Positions 1 to 8,366 of a stretch of 64,000 bases of DNA are shown here, piece by piece (within the stretch, counting starts at the first letter, position 1; each line of letters begins with the position of its first letter). The stretch covers positions 1-64,000 of the forward strand of contig JAYFNB010000020.1 of NCBI GenBank assembly GCA_034933685.1. The letters are read 5' to 3'. The position numbers and the translations under genes are program-made. Below the pieces are notes generated by a model. It was not told where the DNA came from, did not search any database, and saw only the letters and a list, made by a program, of their open reading frames with translations. Origin of the DNA: UBA8514 sp034933685. GTDB taxonomy: Bacteria > Bacillota > Clostridia > Lachnospirales > Anaerotignaceae.

Positions 1-73
1 AGGCATAGGTTTTTGACGGCTGAACGGCTATGGTAAAATCATTCAATAACTCATCATTTACAACAGGGGTCAT
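1..73 (-). CDS. Phage baseplate protein, XkdS/DUF2634-like, N-terminal fragment
   Basis: Only the first 24 codons lie in the window. The start ATG (73-71) overlaps the stop of the upstream gene in an ATGA arrangement. The visible N-terminus reads NDFTIAVQPSKTYA, which fits the opening of DUF2634 (PBSX XkdS) proteins. The position directly after a DUF2577 gene is also where XkdS sits in PBSX-like tail operons. The assignment rests on position plus a short match, so it is tentative. The tail operon clearly continues beyond the left edge. Confidence 0.6.
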   Translation of the reverse strand, partial: MTPVVNDELLNDFTIAVQPSKTYA

Positions 74-480
74 AACGTACCACCTCCAACAATGTCCAGT
101 ACAATAAATTTCTGTCCACCTTGAACCCTTAAAAGCACCACGCTATCCCCAACTTTCAACTTGTTGTGCACCGCAAAGACTTTTGTACCTGTGTAAGCGT
201 GGCTGTGAGTATTGAATTCCGTTGTTCTGGTGGAACTGTCATCAATATAGTTGTGGGCGTGTGTATGGCTTTCTGTAGAATGGTTTACCGTCATACTCAC
301 CGAATAATCAATAACAGATTTGGTCAAAATTAAAGCCGACTCACTAAGAGTCAGCTTTTGGTCTATCTGTATTTTTAATGGTAAAACGGATACCACCTTA
401 CCCATCATCACTGCCACAGGCTTGCTAGCCTCGTTCTGCTCTGCCGCCGCCTGCTTAATAATCTGCAATAATTCAGACAA
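70..480 (-). CDS. DUF2577 tail/baseplate protein (PBSX XkdR-like)
   Basis: This 136-residue protein has the usual length of the DUF2577 family, which lies between the hub and XkdS genes in contractile-tail phages. It has an N-terminal helix (SELLQIIKQAAAEQNEA), a beta-rich middle and a His-rich stretch (HSTESHTHAHNY, then NTHSHAY). It ends in a small barrel-like segment (LKVGDSVVLLRVQGGQKFIVLD) typical of baseplate spike-associated proteins. The start overlaps the end of the hub gene by 8 bases, so the two are probably translationally coupled. The His cluster could bind metal, but that is inference. Confidence 0.75.
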   Translation of the reverse strand: MSELLQIIKQAAAEQNEASKPVAVMMGKVVSVLPLKIQIDQKLTLSESALILTKSVIDYSVSMTVNHSTESHTHAHNYIDDSSTRTTEFNTHSHAYTGTKVFAVHNKLKVGDSVVLLRVQGGQKFIVLDIVGGGTL

Positions 481-1432
481 TAAAATCAGCTCCTCTCAAG
501 GTTAAATCCATAAGGTGCATGTCTGATTTAAAGGAATGGGTAACGGCTTCGCAGATAAAATATTGATTTACGGCTATATCTCCAAGATTAAGACTAACCG
601 AAACACCGCAACCTGCTCTTACCCTTTTATCTCCAAATACATTTTTAATAGACAATCGCCTTGTTTTCTTGTTATACAGGGATAAAAGCGCATTCACCTT
701 GTTCTTAATACCAATATCAGTATCCACCTTTTCAACGTATTGAAGCAGACCCCAGTTTTCAATATTACCGCTGTCCTTTGCAACATACACATCTCTAATG
801 CCTGTATCTTCGTTTTCATAGTAAATCTTAATCTGATTATAAGTTTCACTGTCAATACTGGTGGTGTAGTCGAAATCTTCGGCTGTTTCATCTGTGATTA
901 AAATGTTAAGCTTCATGTCCTCCACATTTTTCAATGTTAATTTGCCGAAATCATCATACAGTACATACATTACCTTTGTATTAGTTAGCGTAGCATCCAA
1001 AGCATCCTGAATCATATCAAAAAGAGTTTTGTTGTCTTCCACAAGGAGTTCAATCACCCACTTTGTATCAGCAATTTCACCGCAGTCTAATAAAAAGTTA
1101 CTGGCAAGAAATTTTACAATTTCGCTCGCTTTCATATTTTCAAACTGCTTGACGTCCTTGTTTTTAAGATACCTCAATTGGTCATAGGCTGTAACACTAA
1201 TAGTTTCTGCTTTACTTCTTTTCTTCTCGAATACATAACCTAAAAAAATGGGTGTTTCGTCCACATAGAGCTGTACTGCATTGCCCTCTTGAAAACTTAG
1301 CTTTTCATCTTTAACCACCTCAAAAGCAAGCTTGCCAGGACTGCCGTATCTTTCTGTAGATAACTTCACTTCACCAACCACCACTGGCTCATAAGATATA
1401 CTGCCGTTTATAATTCTGATGTTTATAGGCAA
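473..1432 (-). CDS. Tail hub protein, XkdQ / late control gene D-like
   Basis: A 319-residue baseplate hub protein of the XkdQ/gpD type, which joins the tube to the spike. A first beta-barrel domain (about residues 1-90) contains YGSPGKLAFEVVKDEKLSFQ and GNAVQLYVDETPIFLGYVF, characteristic of the family. The rest alternates alpha/beta and ends in a barrel near VSVSLNLGDIAVNQYFICEAV. The start is TTG at 1432, preceded by GGGAGG at good spacing. The gene sits between the LysM protein and DUF2577, as in PBSX. Confidence 0.8.
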   Translation of the reverse strand: MPINIRIINGSISYEPVVVGEVKLSTERYGSPGKLAFEVVKDEKLSFQEGNAVQLYVDETPIFLGYVFEKKRSKAETISVTAYDQLRYLKNKDVKQFENMKASEIVKFLASNFLLDCGEIADTKWVIELLVEDNKTLFDMIQDALDATLTNTKVMYVLYDDFGKLTLKNVEDMKLNILITDETAEDFDYTTSIDSETYNQIKIYYENEDTGIRDVYVAKDSGNIENWGLLQYVEKVDTDIGIKNKVNALLSLYNKKTRRLSIKNVFGDKRVRAGCGVSVSLNLGDIAVNQYFICEAVTHSFKSDMHLMDLTLRGADFIV

Positions 1433-1501
1433 CTTTTTTCCTCCCTTCGGTCTGAAAAATCGGCAACCCTTTCCTCATTGAACCACTTCGGAAACGAACG
1501 C

Positions 1502-2188
1502 CTACTTATCAAATTTAATCACCTGCCCTGGATAAATTAGGTTTGGGTTTGCAATGCCGTTTAGTGTGGCTATATCCTTGTATTTTGAACCATCGCCTAA
1601 ATTAGCTTTGCAAATGGCCCATAAGGTGTCACCACTTTTTACGGTATAGGTCTTTGGTGTAACTTTATCACTTGGTCTTACTGCTTGTGTTGTAATTACC
1701 GTTTTGTCTTGAGACACTATTGTAATTGTGTTAGCAATGGTTTTGTGCTCAGCATACTCTTTCAGCTTAACACTTGCGGTAGAATCAAGCCCGTTTTTTA
1801 CGTCCTCAGTAAGGGTATATTCTTCAAGAGAAACATTCATATTTGTTTCAAACATTACTTTACCGTTGGGCATGGTACGGTAAACAGAAAAAGTAAACGG
1901 CTTTTTGTTGGTCTTTAAATGCTCCAGCATTCCAACATAATAGGCGGCATCTTGAAAACCATCTGGATAACTGGCAAATGGATATTTAACCTGCGGTATT
2001 AAAAAATCAAAGCTAAATTCCGTGAGTCCAGGAGTACGCAAAAAATTAACCTCGCCACCATTAATTAGGTCGAGGGTTTTGTTGTTGTTTCCTATTTTCA
2101 TTGTTATCTTTTCAGGAGTAACAGGCAAAAGAACATTGCCGTAATACACATCGTCAATATAGATATTACCAAAATATACTTTATACAA
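1502..2188 (-). CDS. LysM-domain tail/baseplate protein (XkdP-like)
   Basis: A 228-residue protein. Residues 1-160 form the conserved XkdP-type baseplate region (PVTPEKITMKIGNNNKTLDL, GGEVNFLRTPGLTEFSFDF). The C-terminal 50 residues are a clear LysM domain (TYTVKSGDTLWAICKANLGD, then NPNLIYPGQVIKF). LysM binds N-acetylglucosamine polymers, so the protein may contact peptidoglycan during injection or help anchor the baseplate. It overlaps the end of the tape-measure gene by 8 bases. Confidence 0.85.
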   Translation of the reverse strand: MYKVYFGNIYIDDVYYGNVLLPVTPEKITMKIGNNNKTLDLINGGEVNFLRTPGLTEFSFDFLIPQVKYPFASYPDGFQDAAYYVGMLEHLKTNKKPFTFSVYRTMPNGKVMFETNMNVSLEEYTLTEDVKNGLDSTASVKLKEYAEHKTIANTITIVSQDKTVITTQAVRPSDKVTPKTYTVKSGDTLWAICKANLGDGSKYKDIATLNGIANPNLIYPGQVIKFDK

Positions 2189-3992
2189 CGTAATGCACCT
2201 CCTCGGCAGAAGTATTTACAGCCTCTCTCAATACCTCGGTGAATTTGTTCATAACTCCATCAATATCCATGTTAGAATTTATGGTAGCGGTGTTCTTAAA
2301 GTCTACAGCAATTTGTGCTGTAGTGTAGCGGTTAATAGCCTCACGCTCTGCAACGTCACGCATATATTTTAAATCTTCCTTGGATATGTCCATACTATCA
2401 GCCATACTGCCAGTGTTGTCTGCAATTTGAGCTAAATCGTCTGAATAAGAAGGGTAGTCAACGGTATTCGTATTGCTTGCTGCCACCACTTTTGCATTTT
2501 CGATTTCTCTTTGTCTATAGGCCTTCTCAATACGACTTTCCATCTGTGCTACTTTAAGCTCGTTTGAGCGCCTTTGGCTCTTTACTGTCTCTTCTTCGGC
2601 CGCAACTTCGGCTTTGTTAGAAACATAACTGATTGTCTGAATGGCTATACCTGGCACCTTATTTGCATAACCAATAAGCTTGTTAATCCTAGAAATCGCC
2701 CCATTAATAAAAGAGTCTATTAGTTTCAGTCCTGAAACCTTCATTCTACCTAAGTCATCTAAAGTCCAGTTTACCCAGCCCTTAATACCAAGGCTCATGG
2801 CATCTACTGCACTTAAAACCTTGTCTTTGGTAATAAGCCAAGCTACTTTTACCCCTCCGACCGCTTGAACCCATTTGTATAACATGGCTATAACTATGCC
2901 TATTCCGATAGCCACCCAAAGCATAGGGTTTTTTAACATCGTTATAATTAATGCTTTATTAGCATCAACAGCAAGCCACGTAGCTGCAGCCTGAATGCCC
3001 ATCATGAGTGCATAAAGACCAACCGCTGTGGACACACCAACAATTATAGGTTCAAGTTTCTCCCAGTTCTGAGCAATAAAACTTATAGCAGATAATAGAG
3101 GTTGGCTTGCCATAAGAATTTTATTTATTGCAGTTGTCCAGACTTGTCCCCACGTCATAGGCATCTTAGCAAAACGCTCTTCTATTTCATCCGCAGAACC
3201 AAACAATGCATTCTTAATTATGTCTGCTGTAAGCCGCCCTTCCGAAGCCCAATCTTTCATCGTTCCCTGTGCATGTTGAACATTTATCATGTAATCCTCT
3301 ATTGACCTCGCAAGCAACGGAGCATTTTCAATAATAGAGCGATATTCATCGCCTTGCAACTTTCCAGCCGCCATGGTTTGTGTCAATTGGTACATTGCCG
3401 CCGCTTGTTCGGTTTGAGATGCGCCTCCCACAATAAAGTTTTTGTTCATCAGTTCGGCAAAAGCTATCATTTCATCATTACTGGAAAAAGCCTTTCCAGC
3501 AAGAATGCCTAATTTTGATACTATTGATACTGTATCTCCATAAGCGGCTCTCGCCCTTTGCGCAGACTGAAAAATTTTATTTTGTAATTCGTCTGTCGTT
3601 TGTAAGCCATCATTCATTAAATCAAGCCTAGCTTTTGCTTGAGTAAACTCATCTGCAATACTTATGATTTTCTTTACTCCAAGTGCTGTGCCAATTTGCC
3701 CCATTGTTCTTTTTAGCATTTGTGCAGCACTGTTTCCGCCTGACACGCTCCTGTTGAAATTCTCTTGACTTTCCCTAGCTCTATCAATAGCTCTGTCTAT
3801 CTGAATAATAGATGCTTCTGCGTTTACCATTTCTGCTCTTGCCGCACGCAATGAAGCGGAATCTATACTATTTCTGGAGGCGGTGTTCATTCTTTCAAAA
3901 CTTGCAATCATAATATTACTTGCATTTATCATACTTCGAATTGCAGGTGTCATACCGTCATATAGCTGGATTGATGTTCGTATTGCTCCCAT
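2181..3992 (-). CDS. Tail tape measure protein
   Basis: A 603-residue tape-measure protein sets tail length and occupies the tail lumen. It has an N-terminal coiled coil, a tape-measure core (about residues 100-260, with KIISIADEFTQAKARLDLM and LAGKAFSSNDEMIAFAEL), and hydrophobic segments (AIGIGIVIAMLYKWV region) expected to meet the host membrane. ATG at 3992 (MGAIRTSIQLYDG) follows AAAGGAGG. An in-frame longer reading to 4046 would run through a hairpin and lacks a good ribosome site, so I rejected it. The gene lies just after the chaperone region, as expected. Confidence 0.88.
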   Translation of the reverse strand: MGAIRTSIQLYDGMTPAIRSMINASNIMIASFERMNTASRNSIDSASLRAARAEMVNAEASIIQIDRAIDRARESQENFNRSVSGGNSAAQMLKRTMGQIGTALGVKKIISIADEFTQAKARLDLMNDGLQTTDELQNKIFQSAQRARAAYGDTVSIVSKLGILAGKAFSSNDEMIAFAELMNKNFIVGGASQTEQAAAMYQLTQTMAAGKLQGDEYRSIIENAPLLARSIEDYMINVQHAQGTMKDWASEGRLTADIIKNALFGSADEIEERFAKMPMTWGQVWTTAINKILMASQPLLSAISFIAQNWEKLEPIIVGVSTAVGLYALMMGIQAAATWLAVDANKALIITMLKNPMLWVAIGIGIVIAMLYKWVQAVGGVKVAWLITKDKVLSAVDAMSLGIKGWVNWTLDDLGRMKVSGLKLIDSFINGAISRINKLIGYANKVPGIAIQTISYVSNKAEVAAEEETVKSQRRSNELKVAQMESRIEKAYRQREIENAKVVAASNTNTVDYPSYSDDLAQIADNTGSMADSMDISKEDLKYMRDVAEREAINRYTTAQIAVDFKNTATINSNMDIDGVMNKFTEVLREAVNTSAEEVHYVV

Positions 3993-4024
3993 TTTAATAC
4001 CTCCTTTCCATTTTTTCATATAAG

Positions 4025-4055
4025 AAAAGCACCCCGCGTTCAACAAGGTGCTTTT
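4025..4055 (-). terminator. Hairpin/attenuator upstream of the tape measure gene
   Basis: AAAAGCACC (4025-4033) pairs with GGTGCTTTT (4047-4055), a 9-bp stem. On the minus strand it is followed by TTTTCTTAT. It lies between the stop of the 131-residue gene and the tape-measure ribosome site and may reduce read-through. Confidence 0.5.
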
Positions 4056-4072
4056 GCTTAAAGTATTGTATT

Positions 4073-4468
4073 TTATAATTCATGATTTCTTGGAGCATTG
4101 TTCTTTTTAATATTTTGCAATCCAATCAAAGGCATTGCCTGATGGGTAAGTGCCCACAATGAAAAATGTTTAAACTCGCCTTCTTTGTTTTGATATTCAA
4201 TAACAACAAAATGTCGTTTATTACCAAGGATTTTTCTTGAACCTGAATTTCCGTGGTATTTCATCATAAAGTTTTTTTCTTCCATTGGTGAAATTGCAGT
4301 TATTCTTTCTATTGGCAGTGTAACCGTCACCTCTGGTTTACTTCTTTTAATAATAATCGAATCAGAAGTTACATCAACTAAACAAGGGTAGTCTGTATCG
4401 AAATCAGGCAGACCTTCATAGTGGAATGCAGAAAATGGCTTATTCTTTTTTTCTCCAAATAGCCCCAT
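4073..4468 (-). CDS. Unknown 131-residue protein inserted in the tail operon
   Basis: I do not recognise a named family. The protein is soluble and beta-rich (DYPCLVDVTSDSIIIKRSK, then VTVTLPIERITAISPMEE and RHFVVIEYQNKEG), with a C-terminal helix. This order resembles small bacterial PH-like domains. The start ATG at 4468 has AAGGAGG nine bases upstream. It sits between the tail-chaperone frameshift extension and the tape measure, where most related phages have nothing. It therefore looks like an added (moron-type) gene. The flanking hairpin at 4025-4055 fits an independent unit. Confidence 0.5.
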   Translation of the reverse strand: MGLFGEKKNKPFSAFHYEGLPDFDTDYPCLVDVTSDSIIIKRSKPEVTVTLPIERITAISPMEEKNFMMKYHGNSGSRKILGNKRHFVVIEYQNKEGEFKHFSLWALTHQAMPLIGLQNIKKNNAPRNHEL

Positions 4469-4526
4469 ATATAACAACCTCCTTTTTTACGTCATTATAC
4501 ATGAAATCTCCATTATTTTCCACCGT

Positions 4527-4709
4527 TTATTTCTTTTTTATTTTCTTTGCCGCTTCTTTATCAATTCTGATTTTTTCATCAATAGAAGCAATTACAAACG
4601 CTTTTTCTCGTTTTTCAAGGTTTAAAAATTCTGAGGGCAATATATGAAACTTATGCAAACAATAATATGAATAATTAGATTCCCAATCACCCTCAGTAAT
4701 TAGTTTTTT
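4527..4709 (-). CDS. -1 frameshift extension of the tail assembly chaperone (GT-type product)
   Basis: After a -1 shift at the slippery heptamer the reading frame continues for 58 codons beyond the shift, to TAA at 4529-4527. It encodes EGDWESNYSYYCLHKFHI and NLEKREKAFVIASID, ending in a Lys-rich tail. The YCLHK...EKAFVIASI pattern is what tail-chaperone second domains look like in Firmicute myophages. The fused product would be 197 residues. In other phages the short and long forms cooperate in loading tube protein on the tape measure. The segment has no start codon of its own with a ribosome site, which supports expression only by frameshift. Confidence 0.85.
   Translation of the reverse strand, partial: KKLITEGDWESNYSYYCLHKFHILPSEFLNLEKREKAFVIASIDEKIRIDKEAAKKIKKK
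4631..4709 (-). promoter_or_regulatory. Programmed -1 ribosomal frameshift site with stimulatory stem
   Basis: The heptamer A AAA AAC (4709-4703) is phased as X XXY YYZ with the upstream frame (GCA AAA AAC TAA). Six bases after it, CTGAGGG (4696-4690) can pair perfectly with CCCTCAG (4637-4631). The spacing matches known stimulatory structures. Confidence 0.85.
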
Positions 4710-5119
4710 GCCTCATCCACCAAATCTCCAAGCACTTCATCGTAGCCATTAATTGTCGATACCGCATTAGAGAGCATCGTAAATTCCCCTGGCTTTAACA
4801 TTTTTCTTAGCAGTCCTTCCGCTCCCATAACGCCATATGCGTTTTGCAATTCGGTATTATTTAAATCTGGATAAATAACACATCTTGCTGTAACTAACGC
4901 AAGATATTTATCATCATCAAATTCAACGGAATACTGACCATAAGCTCCCTTGACAGGTATTTTTCTTTTGCAACTCTTTCGTATTTCACGGTTTTCCTCA
5001 TCCGTCATGGCTCTAATTTCCCATTCCACTGGCTTACCGTCATCGCCAACAAATCTTTTTGATACCACAAGTTTTACATTTTCCTCTTTAACAGGGTTTA
5101 AAAACGCACTTAAATTCAT
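4700..5119 (-). CDS. Tail assembly chaperone, short form (XkdN-like)
   Basis: A 139-residue protein of the XkdN type, with MNLSAFLNPVKEENVKLVVS at its start and WEIRAMTDEENREIRKSCK soon after. It is the zero-frame product of the frameshift pair and lies between tube and tape-measure genes, the conserved place for tail chaperones. ATG at 5119 follows AGGAGG. It should bind the tape-measure protein before tail assembly and is absent from mature virions in studied phages. Confidence 0.85.
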   Translation of the reverse strand: MNLSAFLNPVKEENVKLVVSKRFVGDDGKPVEWEIRAMTDEENREIRKSCKRKIPVKGAYGQYSVEFDDDKYLALVTARCVIYPDLNNTELQNAYGVMGAEGLLRKMLKPGEFTMLSNAVSTINGYDEVLGDLVDEAKN

Positions 5120-5134
5120 ATTGTTATCCTCCTA

Positions 5135-5605
5135 TTATTCCATTCCGCTTAATATACTAAAGGTTTCAGGCATTTCAAAGTCTTCAAAGGTAAAGTCCAT
5201 ATCCTCGTCCAGATATTCTCCATCTGCATCGAACTTAGCGATTATACCACCGTCCATATTACAACCTCTTAAAATAACTGTCTGCCTACCAACTGCTGAC
5301 GTAGGGTCTTCGTTGGTTATCTGAATATCAAAATAAACATCCTCCCCCGTTTCCTTGTAACGCTTAAGCAAGTTTCTAAAAATACTGGTGTTGTAATGGA
5401 AGGTAGCGTTGCCTGTGCCTTTCCAACCTGTAGATTTATTTCCTTTACCCGTCTTACCTAAAATAGGCACTTCTGTTTTTGTCTTTTCAATACTTGCTTC
5501 AAGGTTAATCGCCTGCATAAAATTGTAGCGATTTTCTCCTATTGTTATAAAGCACTCTGCTAATGAAGCGGACACTGTGTCCTTTGCATTCATAATATTT
5601 GACAT
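5135..5605 (-). CDS. Tail tube protein (XkdM/DUF2001-like)
   Basis: A 156-residue protein of the XkdM tube family. Recognisable parts are NIMNAKDTVSASLAECFITI, an acidic/basic patch (EKTKTEVPILGKTGKGNKST) and GNATFHYNTSIFRNLLKRYK. These features and the length match contractile-tail inner tubes. It lies immediately downstream of the sheath gene, with AGGAGG before the ATG. Confidence 0.88.
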   Translation of the reverse strand: MSNIMNAKDTVSASLAECFITIGENRYNFMQAINLEASIEKTKTEVPILGKTGKGNKSTGWKGTGNATFHYNTSIFRNLLKRYKETGEDVYFDIQITNEDPTSAVGRQTVILRGCNMDGGIIAKFDADGEYLDEDMDFTFEDFEMPETFSILSGME

Positions 5606-5617
5606 TATCTATACCTC

Positions 5618-6925
5618 CTATTCTACTATTACGGTCATGTAGAGTTTTGTCATAGCCACTACAGGGGTTACTGGATTAGTCACCGCAACACTGTTTTTGC
5701 TTGTACCCTGTTCAACCTTAAGGTCATCAGAGCTAAAGTTTTCAATTGCTCCAATCTGTTCCAACTGCTTGTTGTAGGTTACCAACTCATTCCAAAAAGA
5801 TATCCTTCCAGAATCGTTATTCTGCACCTTTCCAAGGTATCTTGTATTAAAAAGCACCGCAATATCATTGCCTATCTGGTCAAGAACCCTCATTACTTGG
5901 TTGCTTCGGAAGTCCTCGGTTTTATCTGTTGTTACGGAAACAAAGCTATTGACATCGTCCAGAACTCTTACATCATTTCCAACCTTATGGAATACCAATT
6001 CCCCAGCCTTTAAAGCTGTTTCCAGCTCGCTTTGCTTAAAGGAAGTATTAATTGTATACTCACCGTTATAAAGCTTGTTGGTAAGGCTCTTATTCACTGC
6101 ACAGCCACACTCTACACCTGTAAGCCAATAAACAAGACTTGAAGCAATAGCACCGCTGTCTGTAACAGCATTTTTAAGGTTAATTACGCCCTCATAATCT
6201 GCCGCCTTGTTGTAAAGGACCGTCTGGAATTTAATACCCATATCGTCACGCAATCTGCTTGTATATGCCGCATAAAGGCTCTTAATAGTTTCCTCTGTGC
6301 TTAAACAGCCTAAGGTATTAAAGCTGTAAGCCTCAAGCTTATCCAAGAATGCCTGATACTCTGTGCCTGTTACACTTGCCGCATTTGTACCGCCTGTTAA
6401 CGCAGTACCTGCTGTTGCCGCTAAGGTTGCATCCGATTTAAAGATAACAAAATCGTTAGCCTTAAGAGCTGTAGCACCACTTACTGTCTGCGTGTCAACT
6501 ACTGTGCTGTCAATCATGGTAGTCACGTCAAACTTGGTTTCATCGTCTGCATTTACTGCAATGACAATCTTAATATCATTGCCCCTAATGCCACTATATA
6601 AGGCTGTAGCGTATGCATTACTTGCCTTAACGCCACTGTTAAGCCTATAAGCATAAAGAGTTGTTGCGTTTAAGAATAAATCCCTAAGACCCTTTAGCTT
6701 GTCACTGGTGTAATCGTAGCCAAATATCTTTAAGCTGTCCGCTTGAAAATCTGCTACTTCTACTGTAAATATTTCACCATCAACACCCCAGTCCAACTCT
6801 AACGCCATGGCGCAATACCCTCTGTCGGATAACGTAGCTGAAGCTTTTGCCGCAGACGTGAAGTTGATGTAACTACCTGGCAATACTTTGTTTTGTGTTA
6901 AAAATGTTCCGCCGCCTAACCCCAT
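5618..6925 (-). CDS. Contractile tail sheath protein (XkdK-like)
   Basis: A 435-residue sheath protein that polymerises around the tube and contracts on infection. It opens with MGLGGGTFLTQNKVLPGSYI, the typical PBSX-like sheath N-terminus. It has a variable central domain and the conserved C-terminal region (VRVLDDVNSFVSVTTDKTED, QVMRVLDQIGNDIAVLFN). Its presence shows that the phage has myovirus morphology. The start overlaps the stop of the preceding small gene. Confidence 0.92.
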   Translation of the reverse strand: MGLGGGTFLTQNKVLPGSYINFTSAAKASATLSDRGYCAMALELDWGVDGEIFTVEVADFQADSLKIFGYDYTSDKLKGLRDLFLNATTLYAYRLNSGVKASNAYATALYSGIRGNDIKIVIAVNADDETKFDVTTMIDSTVVDTQTVSGATALKANDFVIFKSDATLAATAGTALTGGTNAASVTGTEYQAFLDKLEAYSFNTLGCLSTEETIKSLYAAYTSRLRDDMGIKFQTVLYNKAADYEGVINLKNAVTDSGAIASSLVYWLTGVECGCAVNKSLTNKLYNGEYTINTSFKQSELETALKAGELVFHKVGNDVRVLDDVNSFVSVTTDKTEDFRSNQVMRVLDQIGNDIAVLFNTRYLGKVQNNDSGRISFWNELVTYNKQLEQIGAIENFSSDDLKVEQGTSKNSVAVTNPVTPVVAMTKLYMTVIVE

Positions 6926-7122
6926 TATTTAATCTCCCCTTTCATAAAATCTTCAATTAATTTTGTAACCTCACTGTGGGAATAGCTTTCACCCTCTGTA
7001 AGCAATGCGTTCAGCAAGTCCCTGTTATCCGTATGTTTCTTACTACCCATTAGTTGGGCCTTTGTAAATTTAGGCTCTGTAACTTCACTTTCCACAACGT
7101 CACCACTCTTTTGTTTCGCCAT
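6925..7122 (-). CDS. Small hypothetical phage protein before the sheath gene
   Basis: A 65-residue charged protein (KFTKAQLMGSKKHTDNRDLL, then SHSEVTKLIEDFMKGEIK). Short proteins of this kind, with KHxDxRDLLxALL patterns, commonly precede the sheath gene in Firmicute myophages; their role is not known. It overlaps neighbours at both ends, which indicates a coupled operon gene rather than a chance frame. Confidence 0.65.
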   Translation of the reverse strand: MAKQKSGDVVESEVTEPKFTKAQLMGSKKHTDNRDLLNALLTEGESYSHSEVTKLIEDFMKGEIK

Positions 7123-7534
7123 AAATAATTACCTCCTCCATCTTTTCTTCTTCCGCCTTGGTACGTACTACTGGAACAACGTAGTCCACAAAGAAATGCA
7201 GTACCCTGTCTTGTACCCTTGAATTTAAACTCATTCCTCTAAGAAGGTCCTCATTAACAGCAATGTACTCAAGCAATTCATACAATTCTTCCGATACGTC
7301 CAAACATTCTTTGTTTTCTCCGCCATTCTCATTAGGGAAATATTGAATATCAAAGGAATAGGTTTCCATGTACCTATTTCCCAGCCTTTGGGTTTGGACT
7401 TGAGTAATTAACTGCACAAAAAAGCAAGGCTCTTCAAAGCCCTGCTTTATGCTCTCTGTATATAGCTTGTAACCGCCTTGAGCGTACCTTGTACGTATCT
7501 TTTCGGCTATGCCTAAAATAATATTAGTGACCAT
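7100..7534 (-). CDS. DUF6838-like tail terminator protein
   Basis: A 144-residue protein with TRYAQGGYKLYTESIKQGFE, CFFVQLITQVQTQRLGNRY and a C-terminal VDYVVPVVRTK segment. This is the pattern of DUF6838 proteins found between the gp10-like protein and the sheath, which are likely tail-completion or terminator proteins. I chose ATG at 7534 because AAGGAG lies eight bases upstream. The stop of the previous gene overlaps it. Confidence 0.65.
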   Translation of the reverse strand: MVTNIILGIAEKIRTRYAQGGYKLYTESIKQGFEEPCFFVQLITQVQTQRLGNRYMETYSFDIQYFPNENGGENKECLDVSEELYELLEYIAVNEDLLRGMSLNSRVQDRVLHFFVDYVVPVVRTKAEEEKMEEVIIYGETKEW

Positions 7535-8006
7535 CAAACACACTCCTTAACAGCCTTTCAAGTCTCTGCTGTACAATCTTATCTGCATTTTGCTGTAATT
7601 CCTTTTCGGATATAGTCAGCATGAAAACTCCCGGCACCCACCTGTTATGACTTGATGTTCTGTGCCCATACTCAACATATACAGCATATTCCACAGGGTT
7701 GTCGACGATAAACTCCGCAACATTTCCAACCATATTGACGTGAATATTTTTTACATAGGCTGTTACATTAGGGTTGACTCCAAAGGCTCCTCTTATTTCA
7801 GCCTCTCTCTGTGTTTCTACAACCCATCCATTTTTCAATGTCCCTGTATCCGATGGAGAGTTGTAAATAACTTTACGCAATAACCTTGCAACGAGTTCCT
7901 TGACCATCTGTTCTTGAAACTTGGGTATATCAGCACTTTGTAGCTTTTCCAGCTTATCCCTAAACTTTACCAACTGCCGATAATCCATACTGCCCCATCT
8001 AGCCAT
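7524..8006 (-). CDS. HK97 gp10-like tail completion protein
   Basis: A 160-residue protein of the HK97 gp10-like family: helix (FRDKLEKLQSADIPKFQEQM), then SPSDTGTLKNGWVV and PVEYAVYVEYGHRT. The YAxYVEYGHR motif is diagnostic. It completes the head-proximal tail end. The start MARWGSM at 8006 has AGAGAGGTGG upstream. A longer in-frame reading to 8090 lies inside the preceding gene and has no ribosome site. Confidence 0.85.
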   Translation of the reverse strand: MARWGSMDYRQLVKFRDKLEKLQSADIPKFQEQMVKELVARLLRKVIYNSPSDTGTLKNGWVVETQREAEIRGAFGVNPNVTAYVKNIHVNMVGNVAEFIVDNPVEYAVYVEYGHRTSSHNRWVPGVFMLTISEKELQQNADKIVQQRLERLLRSVFDGH

Positions 8007-8365
8007 TATGCCCACCTCTCTTTTAAGGTTAACTCTACCTCCTGGTGGGATAAATACATAGCTGGCTCTCCTGCGGCAACATAACTGCATGTTTTCCCTG
8101 CTTGGGTTACAACAATTCGACTACCTGCTTTTACCGTTACCTCTGTACCTAAAAACAGCTTTATGGTTTGTGCTACTGCTGTGGCTGTAGTAGTTTCTGT
8201 AGCACTTGGTTTACTGCTATAGGAAAGCCGACACGGTACATTTTCAGCTACTACTGTAGCCACTGTGTTATTGATTGTTCCTTCACCTGATACAAACTCT
8301 GTTATTGTACAAGTGCCGTCATACAAGCTATTAGCGTGCTTTTTCAACATATCAAAGATTGACAC
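8006..8365 (-). CDS. Head closure / head-tail adaptor protein
   Basis: A 119-residue, mostly beta protein (SLYDGTCTITEFV, VPCRLSYSSKPSATE, LFLGTEVTVKAGSRIVVTQ). The order CTI...NVPCRLS...AGSRI is seen in stopper-type head-closure proteins, which form a ring between connector and tail. It sits between the connector and gp10-like genes, the usual order, and its stop overlaps the next start as TAATG. Confidence 0.75.
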   Translation of the reverse strand: MSIFDMLKKHANSLYDGTCTITEFVSGEGTINNTVATVVAENVPCRLSYSSKPSATETTTATAVAQTIKLFLGTEVTVKAGSRIVVTQAGKTCSYVAAGEPAMYLSHQEVELTLKERWA

Positions 8366-8366
8366 C

